Source: Noviherbaspirillum aerium (GTDB lineage: Bacteria > Pseudomonadota > Gammaproteobacteria > Burkholderiales > Burkholderiaceae_D). Taken from it: DNA of 64,000 nt. The DNA is taken from assembly GCF_008929045.1 (NCBI RefSeq), contig NZ_VFAH01000001.1, positions 186,001-250,000 of the forward strand, read 5' to 3'. A program made the translations under genes and the position numbers. The notes beneath the pieces are model-generated. The model ran no database searches. It was not told the DNA's origin and saw only the letters and a program-made list of their open reading frames with translations. Of the stretch, positions 52,119 to 61,807 are shown in pieces (the first letter of the stretch is position 1; each line of letters starts with the position of its first letter).

Positions 52119-52973
52119 TCACGCGGGAACATTGTTTTCCGGCCGCCTGGTCGCAACGAATACCGCGCCGAGAATGATGACTCCTCCCGCGACCATGCCC
52201 GCCGTGGGGATCTCTCCCAGCATCAGCGCCGCCAGTGCGATGCCGTATACCGGTTCGAGATAGGTGAACATGCTGGCGGTCTGCGCGCTGACGCGGCGCA
52301 TGCCGGCAATGAACAAGGTATGGGCCAGCGCCGTGCAGGCCAAGCCGAGGAAGACCAGCTGCGCCAGGCTGGAGACGGTCGCAGGCAGCATGGATGCATC
52401 GAGCAGGGGCAGCAGCGCCAGCGAAGCAATGCCATTCTGGTAGATGGAAATCTTGACCGGGTCTTCGTTCTGCACCAGCGCATGGTTGAGGAGCTGGATC
52501 ACCGCGAACGACAAGCCGGATGCGATGCCCCATAGCGGACCGGCGAGGTTGGCGGCCTCATCGAGGGAGCCGGGCACCACCAGTCGGAGGCCCAGCATCA
52601 GCACCGCCACCAGGACAAAGTCGCCGTACCGTATGCGCCCGTTGCCAAACAGCGGGCCGAGCAGGATGACGAAAATCGGAAAGCAGGAAAAGGTCAGCAA
52701 GCCGACTGCCACGCTCGACAAACGAATCGACAGGAAAAAGCTGGTCCAGTGGAACGCCAGCAAAATACCGATCAGCAGGAAGCGCCATAGCTGAGCCCGG
52801 CTCGCGCGCAGCCCGATGCCCCGGATGCGCGCCCACAGCAAGAGCCCGAGCGCGGCGAGGCCGGCGCGGCCGGCCACCACCATCAGCACATCCAGCGTCA
52901 TCAGCTGTCCGACGACGCCGGACAGCCCGAACAGAAAGGTGGCGATGTGAAGCTGCAGCACGGCGTAAGTCAT
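52119..52973 (-). CDS. EamA/DMT superfamily transporter
   Basis: A 284-residue inner-membrane protein with ten predicted helices in two EamA halves. LLAFHWTSFFLSIRLSSVAVG and FTYLEPVYGIALAALMLGE are typical of the family. The start MTYAVLQ at 52973 was chosen because longer readings add no membrane sequence. Substrate unknown, possibly an amino acid or metabolite exporter. Confidence 0.86.
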   Translation of the reverse strand: MTYAVLQLHIATFLFGLSGVVGQLMTLDVLMVVAGRAGLAALGLLLWARIRGIGLRASRAQLWRFLLIGILLAFHWTSFFLSIRLSSVAVGLLTFSCFPIFVILLGPLFGNGRIRYGDFVLVAVLMLGLRLVVPGSLDEAANLAGPLWGIASGLSFAVIQLLNHALVQNEDPVKISIYQNGIASLALLPLLDASMLPATVSSLAQLVFLGLACTALAHTLFIAGMRRVSAQTASMFTYLEPVYGIALAALMLGEIPTAGMVAGGVIILGAVFVATRRPENNVPA

Positions 52974-53365
52974 AACGGGTGGATTCTGGATGAGTAAAAG
53001 GCGGAGAGCATTCGATCGCCCGGATTGCTTCGACCCGGGCGTGCGTAGCTTATACCAGCTCCTCGTGACTCCATGGTTTGAAGTAACGTCCGCTTCGCCT
53101 CGAACATCTGCAAGCTTCTCCTGCCCGCTTCCCGCGGCACAGGTGCACAGGTGCACAGGTGGCAATGAGGAAGGCTCAGCCTCGCTGGCTCGAGTCAATG
53201 CGCTTGTTCAATCAGGCCGGCCATCAAGCGGGTTATTCAGCCAGCTTCCAAACCTCGTTGAATAATAGGCAATATATTTATCAAATGTAAATCACTCTTG
53301 TGATTTAATTCGTACTTAAACTACTTTGTCACGTCGCACACGCGGCCAACCTGTCGGGAACATGC
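52974..53365. other. 392-bp divergent intergenic region
   Basis: No gene seen. It contains a short tandem repeat (CAGGTGCA three times, last imperfect, about 53144-53168), an AT-rich section and the palindrome at 53288-53307. It holds promoters for the EamA gene (left) and the BenE gene (right). Confidence 0.55.
53288..53307. promoter_or_regulatory. Candidate operator palindrome upstream of benE-like gene
   Basis: TAAATCAC TCTT GTGATTTA, perfect 8-bp arms around 4 bases, 58 bp before the BenE start in an AT-rich region. Geometry suits a dimeric regulator; the Lrp-type protein encoded after benE is one candidate. Confidence 0.5.
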
Positions 53366-54586
53366 ATGCTGTCAAGACTGAAGAACGACTTCTCCACCTC
53401 CGCAGCCATTGCGGGGCTGATCGCCCTATTCGCCACTTATAGCGGCCCGGTACTCATCGTGGTGCAAGCGGCGCAGGCCGGTCACCTGCCGCATGAACTG
53501 CTCTCCACCTGGATCTGGGCATTGTCGATCGGTGCAGGAGTCGCCGGCTTGCTGCTGACGCTGAGGCACAGGATGCCCGTGATCGGCGCCTGGTCAACGC
53601 CGGGGGTGGCGCTGCTGATCACGGGGCTTGCGCAATATCCGTTCAGCGATGTGATCGGCTGCTTTCTGATATTAACCATCGTCGTTGCCGCACTAGGCTT
53701 GTCCGGCCTGTTCACGCGTCTCATGGCAGTGCTTCCGGCCCAACTGCTATCGGCGATGATCGCCGGCGTTCTATTTCAGTTTTGCGCGAAGATCTTCCAG
53801 TCGCTGCAGTCCTTTCCCGGCGTCGTACTTCCGGTGATTGCCGCTTATGTGGTCTGTCGCCGCTTCATTCCGCGCTACGCCGTCGCATTCGCCCTGCTAA
53901 CGGGCCTCGCGTGCGCACTGCCCGGAATGCAAGTTGATCCGCAGTCGATCGACCTTCGTATCGCAGTCCCCCTGGCGACCCGCCCGACCTTTGCCCTGGA
54001 TGCCCTGCTCGGACTGGGCCTGCCTTTGCTACTCCTGGGGCTGACGCAGTATGCAACCTCGATCCATATCCTGCGCCAGGCCGGCTATGACATTTCTCCC
54101 CGCTCCGTGGTCGGCGCCTGCGGATTGATCTCGATTCCGCTTTCCCTGTTCGGGTCCTGCGGCATCAATCCCGCCGCCATCGTCGGCGCCATCTGTGCCA
54201 GTTCCGAGTGCCACGAAGACCCGAGACGGCGCTACATCTCCGGCGTGGTATGCGGCGTCGGATATCTGGGTGTCGGCATCTTTGGAGCTTCAGTCGTCGC
54301 GCTGTTCGCCTTGCTGCCTCCGGGGCTGACGACCACGCTGGCGGGTCTTGCATTGCTCGGCACGCTGGTCTCAAGCCTGACCACCTCTCTTGCGGTCGAA
54401 AGCCAGCGTGAAGCATCACTGATCACGTTCATTGTCACGGTATCGGGAATGTCTTTCTTCGGGCTGGGCTCAGCGCTATGGGGATTGCTGGCCGGGGTGC
54501 TGTTTGGAGTCGTGCTGACATGGAAACCTTCGCTCGGACTGCCACGACTGAAAAACACCGAACAAGGCACCGGGAATCCGCGATAA
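53366..54586 (+). CDS. BenE-family benzoate/H+ symporter
   Basis: A 406-residue transporter with about 11-12 hydrophobic segments. ATYSGPVLIVVQAA near the N-terminus, WIWALSIGAGVAG and the Gly/Ile-rich CGLISIPLSLFGSCGINPAAIVGA region are typical of BenE. Benzoate is the family's known substrate, but no benzoate-degradation gene lies near, and related members may take other aromatic acids. A hairpin (54625-54645) follows. Confidence 0.85.
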   Translation: MLSRLKNDFSTSAAIAGLIALFATYSGPVLIVVQAAQAGHLPHELLSTWIWALSIGAGVAGLLLTLRHRMPVIGAWSTPGVALLITGLAQYPFSDVIGCFLILTIVVAALGLSGLFTRLMAVLPAQLLSAMIAGVLFQFCAKIFQSLQSFPGVVLPVIAAYVVCRRFIPRYAVAFALLTGLACALPGMQVDPQSIDLRIAVPLATRPTFALDALLGLGLPLLLLGLTQYATSIHILRQAGYDISPRSVVGACGLISIPLSLFGSCGINPAAIVGAICASSECHEDPRRRYISGVVCGVGYLGVGIFGASVVALFALLPPGLTTTLAGLALLGTLVSSLTTSLAVESQREASLITFIVTVSGMSFFGLGSALWGLLAGVLFGVVLTWKPSLGLPRLKNTEQGTGNPR

Positions 54587-54624
54587 GGCTACTGTCGCGC
54601 AAGCACCCGGACAATGCCGTCTAC

Positions 54625-54645
54625 GCATGCGGCGCGCCCGCATGC
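54625..54645. other. Hairpin between benE-like and Lrp-type genes
   Basis: GCATGCGG and CCGCATGC pair around a 5-nt loop. No T tract, so attenuation rather than full termination is possible. Confidence 0.4.
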
Positions 54646-54675
54646 CTGCCATGAATTCAGATCCATACAACCTGC

Positions 54676-55197
54676 ATGCTTGACCCTACCGACAAGTACA
54701 TCCTCACCGCCATCGAGGCGAATGCCCGCTTGAGCTATACGGAGCTTGCCGCGCAATGCAGCTCGACGCCGACCCGCTGCCGCCAGCGTCTGCAGCATCT
54801 TGAACAAGCAGGATACATCCTTGACTACACCACGCAGCTAGATCCGGTGAAGCTCGGCATGCCGCAGTTGATGTTCATTGAAATTACGCTGGACCGTACG
54901 CACCCTCAGGCATTTCGCCGCTTGCCGATGGCGCTCCGCGCGCTTCCTGAAGTGCTGGAATGCCACCGGGTAACCGGAAGATTCGACTTTCTGATCAAGC
55001 TGCGTGTCAGGGACCTGAGGGAATGCACTGCATTGCTCTGCGACATGATGTCTGCCTGCCCCGGTATTCAACGGACACATACGCGCGTAGTGATTGAAGA
55101 AGTCCTTTGCATGTCAAGTGCGCTGACGCAAGCCACTGCACCGCAGCCATCCTCCAGCCCTGCTGCGCCCCTTGCTCAAGTTGCATCGATCCCATGA
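54676..55197 (+). CDS. Lrp/AsnC family transcriptional regulator
   Basis: A 173-residue regulator. The N-terminal winged helix (DKYILTAIEANARLSYTELA, with TPTRCRQRLQHLEQAGYI) is followed by the RAM ligand domain (LPEVLECHRVTGRFDFLIKL). A roughly 25-residue Ala/Pro/Ser tail is extra. It lies 90 bp after the BenE gene in the same direction and may regulate it. Confidence 0.87.
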   Translation: MLDPTDKYILTAIEANARLSYTELAAQCSSTPTRCRQRLQHLEQAGYILDYTTQLDPVKLGMPQLMFIEITLDRTHPQAFRRLPMALRALPEVLECHRVTGRFDFLIKLRVRDLRECTALLCDMMSACPGIQRTHTRVVIEEVLCMSSALTQATAPQPSSSPAAPLAQVASIP

Positions 55198-55286
55198 TTT
55201 CCTGCTGTGAAGCAAGCCATGCTGAAGCGGTCCGAACTTTTGCCTGCGCCGTCACTCCACCTGATTTTAAGCTTCAGGAGTGAATC

Positions 55287-55886
55287 ATGAATCCAGCATT
55301 GAATGGCATGAATATCGCCATCCTCGTCACCGATGGCTTCGAGCAATCCGAGCTGACGGAACCGAAGAAAGCGCTGGAAGCGGAAGGTGCACTGATCAGG
55401 ATCGTGTCGGACAGGTTCGACAAGGTGCAGGGCATGCATCATGACCAGCCGGGCGACCAGTTCACCGTGGACCTGCTGCTGCGGGAAGCCGATGCCAAGG
55501 CCTTCGACGCCGTGCTGCTGCCCGGCGGCAAGGTCAATGCGGCGGCATTGCGCGAGATGGGCGAAGCGCAGCGCTTCGTGCAGAACATCGATGAAGACAA
55601 CAAGCCGATCGCGGTGATCTGCCATGGCGGATGGCTGCTGGTGTCGGCCGGCCTGGTCGAGGGCCGCACGATGACCAGCTTTCCCGCGCTGGAGCAGGAT
55701 ATCCGCAGCGCGGGCGGCAACTGGGTGGATCAGGAAGCCGTGGTCGACGGCAATCTGATCAGCAGCCGTACCCCGGAGGACATTCCGGCATTCAACGAGA
55801 AGATGGTGGAAGTCATCGCCGAACGCATGCGGGCCAAGCTGCGCGGCACCCCCGACGAACATGCGGTGGGCCTCGGCAGCAGCTGA
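55287..55886 (+). CDS. PfpI/YhbO-type DJ-1 family protein
   Basis: A 199-residue protein of the DJ-1 superfamily. The nucleophile elbow is AVICHGGWLLVSAG, with the conserved Cys-His, and an upstream Glu in FEQSELTEPKKAL completes the PfpI-type site. CAGGAG precedes the ATG. Such proteins are described as stress-linked deglycases or proteases; activity here is not shown. Confidence 0.86.
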   Translation: MNPALNGMNIAILVTDGFEQSELTEPKKALEAEGALIRIVSDRFDKVQGMHHDQPGDQFTVDLLLREADAKAFDAVLLPGGKVNAAALREMGEAQRFVQNIDEDNKPIAVICHGGWLLVSAGLVEGRTMTSFPALEQDIRSAGGNWVDQEAVVDGNLISSRTPEDIPAFNEKMVEVIAERMRAKLRGTPDEHAVGLGSS

Positions 55887-56021
55887 GCGCGTTGCGCGTC
55901 AATGTTGAAACAAACCGCGGCGCCGGTTCATGCAGCTGCCGCCGCGACAATCTTTTCCGGCTCGCATCATGGCCCGGACGAATGCAAGCGCAGCGCGTCC
56001 GCACCCGATGTCCATTCCGTA

Positions 56022-56786
56022 TCAGTTGCGTGCATACGAGAGATGAAATCCCTCCAGCCCTTCGATCTGCGACATGTCGTTCGCCAGTTCGCTGATCGGC
56101 GCGCCGCTGGAGCGGTTGAAGGCCACCGCCACGAAATGCCACTCGGTCTTGCCGTTCTGCACGGCGATTGAAATCGAGCCGCGGGCAATTTCATATCCTC
56201 GCCTTAACGCCGCTTCCTGCAATTTCAATTCACTTGGCGCGGCGCCTTCGCGAAAGCGCATCACGATGGCGATCGCATGGCGCGACGGCAGCCGGCTGGC
56301 CAGCTTCGGCACGCCGGCCATGCAGAACGCCGACATCAAGGCCAGCAGCATCGCCGACAGGTAGAATCCGACGCCGACCAGCACGCCGATGACCGACGTT
56401 GCCCAGATGGAAGCGGCGGTGGTAAGGCCGCTGATGTTGAAGCCTTCCTTCATGATCACGCCGGCGCCGAGAAAACCGATGCCGGTGACGATGCCCTGAA
56501 TGACCCGCGTCGGATCGGCGCCCAGCCCGAACACTTCCTGCCCGCCATACCAGGCGCCGGGGTAACCCGCGATCACCGTCAGCGCCGCCGAGCCCATGCA
56601 CACCAGGCCATAGGTGCGCATGCCGGCCGCCCGCCCCCGATACGAGCGTTCGTAACCGACCAGCAGCCCCAGCAGCAGCGCGCCGAACAGGCTGAAGAAG
56701 ACAATCAGATTGGTTGCCACCACCGGGCCCGACCAGAAGGCGGCCAGCATCTCGGCGGAAGGCAGATCGGCGGACAGTTCAAGCAT
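56022..56786 (-). CDS. MgtC/SapB family membrane protein
   Basis: A 254-residue protein. The first 150 residues hold four to five membrane helices with the MgtC signature (LVGYERSYRGRAAGMRTYGLV, GIGFLGAGVIMKEG and TTAASIWATSVIGVLVGVG). A soluble C-terminal domain of about 90 residues follows, as in full-length MgtC. MgtC proteins affect magnesium limitation and, in pathogens, survival in host cells. It follows the Crp/Fnr gene on the same strand with a 60-bp gap. Confidence 0.86.
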   Translation of the reverse strand: MLELSADLPSAEMLAAFWSGPVVATNLIVFFSLFGALLLGLLVGYERSYRGRAAGMRTYGLVCMGSAALTVIAGYPGAWYGGQEVFGLGADPTRVIQGIVTGIGFLGAGVIMKEGFNISGLTTAASIWATSVIGVLVGVGFYLSAMLLALMSAFCMAGVPKLASRLPSRHAIAIVMRFREGAAPSELKLQEAALRRGYEIARGSISIAVQNGKTEWHFVAVAFNRSSGAPISELANDMSQIEGLEGFHLSYARN

Positions 56787-56846
56787 GCAAGGAGAAATGC
56801 AGGAGACGGCAAGCCAAGGGCGGGAAGGCAGGATGCTTCATCGTCG

Positions 56847-57557
56847 TCATGCCTGGAAGCGCCGCAAGCCGTCGAGATCGAGGATGTGAATGCCGCCGTA
56901 ATCCACCCGCAGCAAGCCTTCCTTTTCCAGCACCTGCAGCGCCTGGTTGACGCGCTGGCGCGATGCGCCGGAAAGATAGCCGATCTCTTCCTGCGAGATC
57001 TGCAGCAGCGGATTGGCGCCGGGATACAGATGGGTATTGAACATCGCCGCCAGGCAGCGGGCCACGCGCGAATCGACATCGAGCAGGCGGTCGAATTCGA
57101 CCATGCCGATGAACTGGCCGAGGCGCTCGTTGAGCTGCATCAACAGGAAGTGGGTGAACGGCAGACTGGTGTCGAGCAGCCACTGGAAGGTGGCGGCAGG
57201 CATGCGGGCGATGCGGCTGTCGCGCAGGGCCGTCACGTCATATTTGCGCGGCTCCTTCTTCAGCAGCGATCCCTCGCCGAACCAGGCGCCGGCCTGCATG
57301 CCGGTGAAGGTGATCGATTTTCCCTCGGCCGACAGGTTGGTCATCTTGGCCAGGCCTTCGATGATGCCCAGCCAGGCATCGACCGGCTCGCCCTTGCGGC
57401 AGACATAGCCGCCCTTGGGCACGAAGGTTTCCACCGTCTCCGCTTCCACCCGCGCCATCTGCTCGGGCGTCAATCCCTTCGCCCAGATCGACTGGCGCAG
57501 CACATCCCTGAGCTGGGGCTGCGACTGGGGCTTGGGCGGATTCATGGTGCGTTGCAT
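56847..57557 (-). CDS. Crp/Fnr family transcriptional regulator
   Basis: A 236-residue regulator with an N-terminal cyclic-nucleotide-type beta barrel (about 30-145, including GMQAGAWFGEGSLL) and a C-terminal winged helix (ISQEEIGYLSGASRQRVNQAL). The Fnr Cys cluster is absent, so it is not an oxygen sensor of that type. Start codon is uncertain: ATGs at 57614, 57557 and 57545 all lack a good ribosome site. It is divergent from the acyl-CoA ligase operon and likely controls it. Confidence 0.85.
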   Translation of the reverse strand: MQRTMNPPKPQSQPQLRDVLRQSIWAKGLTPEQMARVEAETVETFVPKGGYVCRKGEPVDAWLGIIEGLAKMTNLSAEGKSITFTGMQAGAWFGEGSLLKKEPRKYDVTALRDSRIARMPAATFQWLLDTSLPFTHFLLMQLNERLGQFIGMVEFDRLLDVDSRVARCLAAMFNTHLYPGANPLLQISQEEIGYLSGASRQRVNQALQVLEKEGLLRVDYGGIHILDLDGLRRFQA

Positions 57558-57779
57558 CAACGATAGTCTTGTGATCGAATGAAGATTGTCGGTCGGATGA
57601 CAGCGCACAGACATTCATCTGTCTAGTATGCTGACAACAAAAGAATACAAACAACGGAGACATTGTAAGCCGACTTGCCCCGCGCATGTACAGTGCGGCA
57701 AGCCAGCCTGCATCGCCTGGGCAGTATCGACTGCCACCCGGCCTCGGCCGGCGCTCCGACCTCCAATGCTTCATGACGG

Positions 57780-57794
57780 TGATACCTGTTATCA
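57780..57794. promoter_or_regulatory. Candidate operator near the acyl-CoA ligase start
   Basis: TGATA CCTGT TATCA is a 5-bp-arm inverted repeat 16 bp upstream of the ligase ATG, in the divergent region with the Crp/Fnr gene. Short, so chance is possible. Confidence 0.3.
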
Positions 57795-57810
57795 GAGAGC
57801 GAGTGGGACA

Positions 57811-59778
57811 ATGGTAGAGATGATCAAGACGGGCGGAAGCACTTTCCCCCGCATGCTGCTGCAACACGGCCAGACCCGCGCGGACCGGCCGGCCTTCCGT
57901 GAAAAGGACCTCGGCATCTGGCAAAGCTGGAACTGGTCGCAGGTGGTCGATGAAGTGCGCGCCTTTGCCTGCGGCCTGGCCGCAATGGGTTTCAAGCGGG
58001 GAATGAACCTGGCCATCGTCGGCGACAACCGGCCCCGCCTCTACTGGTCGATGATCGCCGCGCAATGCCTGGGCGGCGTCGCGGTGCCGCTGTACCAGGA
58101 TGCGCGCGCGGTCGACATGGCCTTCGTGCTGCAGGATGCGGAAGTCGCCTTCGCGGTGGCCGAAGACCAGGAGCAGGTCGACAAGCTGTTCGAGATCAAG
58201 GACGACCTGCCCGCCGGCAGCATGCTGCTGCAGCACATCATCTATGACGATGACCGCGGCATGCGCCACTACCAGCAGCCGGAACTCTCCTTCTTCGAAA
58301 AGGTGCAGCAGATCGGACGCGAATTCGACCGCGCCCATCCCGACTTTTTCATGAATGAAATCAATGCCGGCGACGAAGACGACGTTGCGGTGATGCTCTA
58401 TACCTCCGGCACCACCGGCAAGCCGAAAGGCGTGTGCCAGACGCATGCTTCCTTCATCACGGCGGCCAAAGGCAGCATCGAGTTCGACGCCCTGACGCCG
58501 GACGAGGACATTCTTTCCTACCTGCCGATGGCCTGGGTCGGCGACCATCTGTTTTCCTTCGCGCAGGCCATCGTGGCCGGCTATACGGTGAACTGCCCGG
58601 AGTCCGGCGAGACGGTGCTCAACGACCTGCGCGAGATCGGGCCCACCTATTACTTCGCGCCGCCGCGCATCTTCGAAAACATGCTGACCACGGTCATGAT
58701 CCGCATGGAAGACGCCGGCGCCGTCAAGCGCAAGATCTTTCATCATTACATGGAAGTCGCGCGCCGCGTCGGCGCCGACATCCTCGACGGCAAGCCGGTC
58801 GGCGCGATGGATCGCTTCCAGTATGCAATGGGCGAGATGCTGGTCTACGGTCCGCTGAAGAATGTGCTCGGCCTGTCACGGGTGCGGGTGGCCTACACCG
58901 CGGGCGCGGCGATCGGCCCCGACCTGTTCCGCTTCTACCGCTCGATCGGCATCAACCTCAAGCAGCTGTACGGCTCGACCGAAACCTGCGCCTATGTCTG
59001 CCTGCAGCCGAACGGCAACATCAAGTTCGACAGCGTCGGCCTGCCGGCGCCGGGCGTCGAGGTCAAGCTCGCGCCCAACGGCGAAGTGCTGGTGAAGTCG
59101 GCCGCGCTGCTCAAGGAATACTACAAGCGGCCGGACGCGACCGCGGAAGTGATCGACAGCGACGGCTATTTCCATACCGGCGACGCCGGCCTGTTCGACG
59201 AGGAAGGCCACCTGAAGATCATCGACCGCGCCGCCGATGTCGGCCGCATGAACAGCGGCGCGATGTTCGCGCCCAACTACATCGAGAACAAGCTGAAGTT
59301 CTTCCCCTTCATCAAGGAAGCGGTGGCCTTCGGCAACCAGCGCGACATGGTGTGCGCGTTCATCAACATCGATCTCGATGCGGTCGGCAACTGGGCCGAG
59401 CGGCGCGGCATCGCCTACTCGGGCTATACCGACCTGGCCGGCAAGCATGAGACCTACGACCTGATTGCCGAGTGCGTGGAAAAGGTCAACGCCGACCTCG
59501 CTTCCGAACCGATGATGGCGGATACCCAGATCCATCGTTTCCTGGTGCTGCACAAGGAACTCGATGCCGACGACGACGAACTGACCCGCACGCGCAAGGT
59601 GCGCCGCCGCTTCGTCGCCGAGAAATACAAGGTGCTGATCGATGCGCTGTACGGCGGCAGGACCACGCAGTACATCGAGACGCAGGTGAAGTTCGAGGAT
59701 GGCCGCGAAGGCATGGTGGCGGCCGACCTGCGCATCGTCGACGTGAAGACGTTTTCCACTCTGAAGAAGGCGGCCTGA
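57811..59778 (+). CDS. AMP-dependent acyl-CoA synthetase/ligase
   Basis: A 655-residue adenylate-forming enzyme that activates a carboxylic acid to its CoA thioester. The ATP motif LYTSGTTGKPKGV lies near residue 195, with YGSTETCAYV and the hinge region YFHTGDAGLFDEEGHLKIIDR further on. Length and layout resemble long-chain fatty acyl-CoA ligases (FadD15 type). The ATG at 57811 starts the operon with a Liv-type ABC transporter 1 bp downstream, which suggests that the imported compound is the ligase substrate (fatty or aromatic acid). Confidence 0.88.
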   Translation: MVEMIKTGGSTFPRMLLQHGQTRADRPAFREKDLGIWQSWNWSQVVDEVRAFACGLAAMGFKRGMNLAIVGDNRPRLYWSMIAAQCLGGVAVPLYQDARAVDMAFVLQDAEVAFAVAEDQEQVDKLFEIKDDLPAGSMLLQHIIYDDDRGMRHYQQPELSFFEKVQQIGREFDRAHPDFFMNEINAGDEDDVAVMLYTSGTTGKPKGVCQTHASFITAAKGSIEFDALTPDEDILSYLPMAWVGDHLFSFAQAIVAGYTVNCPESGETVLNDLREIGPTYYFAPPRIFENMLTTVMIRMEDAGAVKRKIFHHYMEVARRVGADILDGKPVGAMDRFQYAMGEMLVYGPLKNVLGLSRVRVAYTAGAAIGPDLFRFYRSIGINLKQLYGSTETCAYVCLQPNGNIKFDSVGLPAPGVEVKLAPNGEVLVKSAALLKEYYKRPDATAEVIDSDGYFHTGDAGLFDEEGHLKIIDRAADVGRMNSGAMFAPNYIENKLKFFPFIKEAVAFGNQRDMVCAFINIDLDAVGNWAERRGIAYSGYTDLAGKHETYDLIAECVEKVNADLASEPMMADTQIHRFLVLHKELDADDDELTRTRKVRRRFVAEKYKVLIDALYGGRTTQYIETQVKFEDGREGMVAADLRIVDVKTFSTLKKAA

Positions 59779-59779
59779 G

Positions 59780-60568
59780 ATGAACAGCACACGCAAGATC
59801 GGCGACGTCATTCTTGACCTGAAGAACATCTCGCTGTCCTTCGGCGGCGTCAAGGCGCTGACCGACATTTCCTTCGATGTGCGCGAGCACGAGATCCGCT
59901 CCATCATCGGCCCCAACGGCGCCGGCAAGAGCTCGATGCTCAACGTGATCAACGGCGTCTACCGTCCGCAGCAGGGCGTGATCACTTATCGCGGCCAGCA
60001 GCGCCGCGACATGAACACTTATGCGGCGGCCAAGAGCGGCATCGCCCGCACCTTCCAGAACATCGCGCTGTTCAAGGGCATGTCGGTGCTCGACAACATC
60101 ATGACCGGCCGCAACCTGAAGATGCAGACCAACTTCCTGCTGCAGGCGCTGTACTGGGGACCGGCGCAGAAGGAAGAGATCGAGCACCGCAGGAAGGTCG
60201 AGGAAATCATCGACTTCCTGGAAATCCAGCACATCCGCAAGACGCCGGTCAGCCGCCTGCCCTACGGCTTGCAGAAGCGCGTCGAACTCGGCCGCGCGCT
60301 GGCGGCGGAACCCTCGATCCTGCTGCTCGACGAGCCGATGGCCGGCATGAACGTGGAAGAGAAGCAGGACATGTGCCGCTTCATCCTCGACGTCAACGAC
60401 CAGTTCGGCACCACCATCGTGCTGATCGAACACGACATGGGCGTGGTGATGGATATTTCCGACCGCGTGGTGGTGCTCGACTACGGCAAGAAGATCGGCG
60501 ACGGCACGCCGGAGGAAGTGCGCAAGAACGAAGATGTGATCGCGGCCTACCTGGGCACCGCGCATTGA
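59780..60568 (+). CDS. Liv-type ABC transporter ATPase (LivG-like)
   Basis: A 262-residue ATPase. Walker A is GPNGAGKSSML, the signature region RLPYGLQKRVELGRALA lacks the strict LSGGQ as is common in LivG, and Walker B is LLLDEPMAGMN. It follows the ligase gene with a 1-bp gap. The sequence after it contains short low-complexity TGATGG repeats. Confidence 0.9.
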   Translation: MNSTRKIGDVILDLKNISLSFGGVKALTDISFDVREHEIRSIIGPNGAGKSSMLNVINGVYRPQQGVITYRGQQRRDMNTYAAAKSGIARTFQNIALFKGMSVLDNIMTGRNLKMQTNFLLQALYWGPAQKEEIEHRRKVEEIIDFLEIQHIRKTPVSRLPYGLQKRVELGRALAAEPSILLLDEPMAGMNVEEKQDMCRFILDVNDQFGTTIVLIEHDMGVVMDISDRVVVLDYGKKIGDGTPEEVRKNEDVIAAYLGTAH

Positions 60569-60656
60569 TGGCTGATGGTTGATGGCTGATCATTGATCGC
60601 ATACGGCGGCTGGCACTTACACAAGAGACAAGAGAAGAGAGACGAGGGACGGCATC

Positions 60657-61586
60657 ATGGGTTTTTTCATTGAAACATTATTCGGCGGGCTGATGGCCGG
60701 CATGCTCTACGCGCTGGTGGCGCTGGGCTTCGTGCTGATCTTCAAGGCATCCGGCGTGTTCAACTTCGCGCAGGGCGCGATGGTGCTGTTCGCGGCGCTG
60801 GCGATGGCGCGCTTTTCGGAATGGCTGCCGCAGTGGCTGGGTTTCAGCAATGCCTTCGTCGCCAATGCGCTGGCGCTGATCGTCTCGATCGCGATCATGA
60901 TCGTGGTGGCCTGGCTGATCGAGCGCTTCGCGCTGCGCAAGCTGGTGAACCAGGAGCCGATCGCCCTGCTGATGGCTACGCTCGGCATCGGCTACTTCAT
61001 GGACGGCGCCGGCCAGCTGCTGTTCGGCAGCGCCACCTACAAGATCGATGTCGGCATGCCGAAGGATCCGATGATGCTGTTCGAGAACACCTTCGAAGGC
61101 GGCCTCCTGATCAGCAAGGAAGACTTGTATGCGGCGGTGATCGCCGCCGCCCTGGTCGCCGCGCTGTCGATCTTCTTCCAGAAGACCGCGACCGGCCGCG
61201 CGCTGCGCGCGGTGGCCGACGACCACCAGGCGGCGCAGTCGATCGGCATTCCGCTGTCGCGCATCTGGGTCATCGTCTGGTCGGTGGGCGGCATCGTCGC
61301 GCTGGTGGCCGGCATCATCTGGGGCTCCAAGCTGGGCGTGCAGTTCTCGATCTCGCAGGTGGCATTGAAGGCGCTGCCGGTGGTGATCCTCGGCGGCCTG
61401 ACCTCGGTGCCGGGCGCGATCATCGGCGGGCTGATCATCGGGGCGGGCGAAAAATTGTCGGAAGTGTATCTGGGGCCGTTCTTCGGCGGCGGCATCGAAA
61501 ACTGGTTTGCCTATGTGCTGGCGCTGGGTTTCCTGCTGGTGCGTCCGCAGGGCTTGTTCGGCGACAAGATCATTGATCGGGTTTGA
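60657..61586 (+). CDS. Liv-type ABC transporter permease (LivH-like)
   Basis: A 309-residue inner-membrane permease with about eight helices. GLMAGMLYALVALGFVLIFKA at the N-terminus and RALRAVADDHQAAQSIGIPL, the cytoplasmic coupling loop, are family hallmarks. It works with the LivM-like and LivG-like proteins encoded alongside. Confidence 0.91.
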   Translation: MGFFIETLFGGLMAGMLYALVALGFVLIFKASGVFNFAQGAMVLFAALAMARFSEWLPQWLGFSNAFVANALALIVSIAIMIVVAWLIERFALRKLVNQEPIALLMATLGIGYFMDGAGQLLFGSATYKIDVGMPKDPMMLFENTFEGGLLISKEDLYAAVIAAALVAALSIFFQKTATGRALRAVADDHQAAQSIGIPLSRIWVIVWSVGGIVALVAGIIWGSKLGVQFSISQVALKALPVVILGGLTSVPGAIIGGLIIGAGEKLSEVYLGPFFGGGIENWFAYVLALGFLLVRPQGLFGDKIIDRV

Positions 61587-61590
61587 GTTT

Positions 61591-61705
61591 TCCCCCTCTC
61601 CCGCAAGCGGGAGTGGGCTGGGGGTGAAGGGGATGGCCAAGACAGCAGCAGGTTTTGCTACTCCCCTCATCCCCGACCCTTCTCCCGCCTGCGGGAGAAG
61701 GGGGC
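61591..61705. repeat. Pair of inverted intergenic repeats between livH- and livM-like genes
   Basis: Two copies of about 43 bp (61591-61633 and 61661-61705) in opposite orientation. Each holds a small CTCCCGC..GCGGGAG hairpin and a CCCCT..CCCC arm. Together they could fold into one large stem separating the permease genes. Confidence 0.65.
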
Positions 61706-61807
61706 CAAGCGGTGACAGCGAGACCTCATGAGATTCTCATTCATTGCTTAGCCAACCAGGCAGCAACAAATATCACCGGGACCACCCGGCACACTGGAGA
61801 CAGCATC

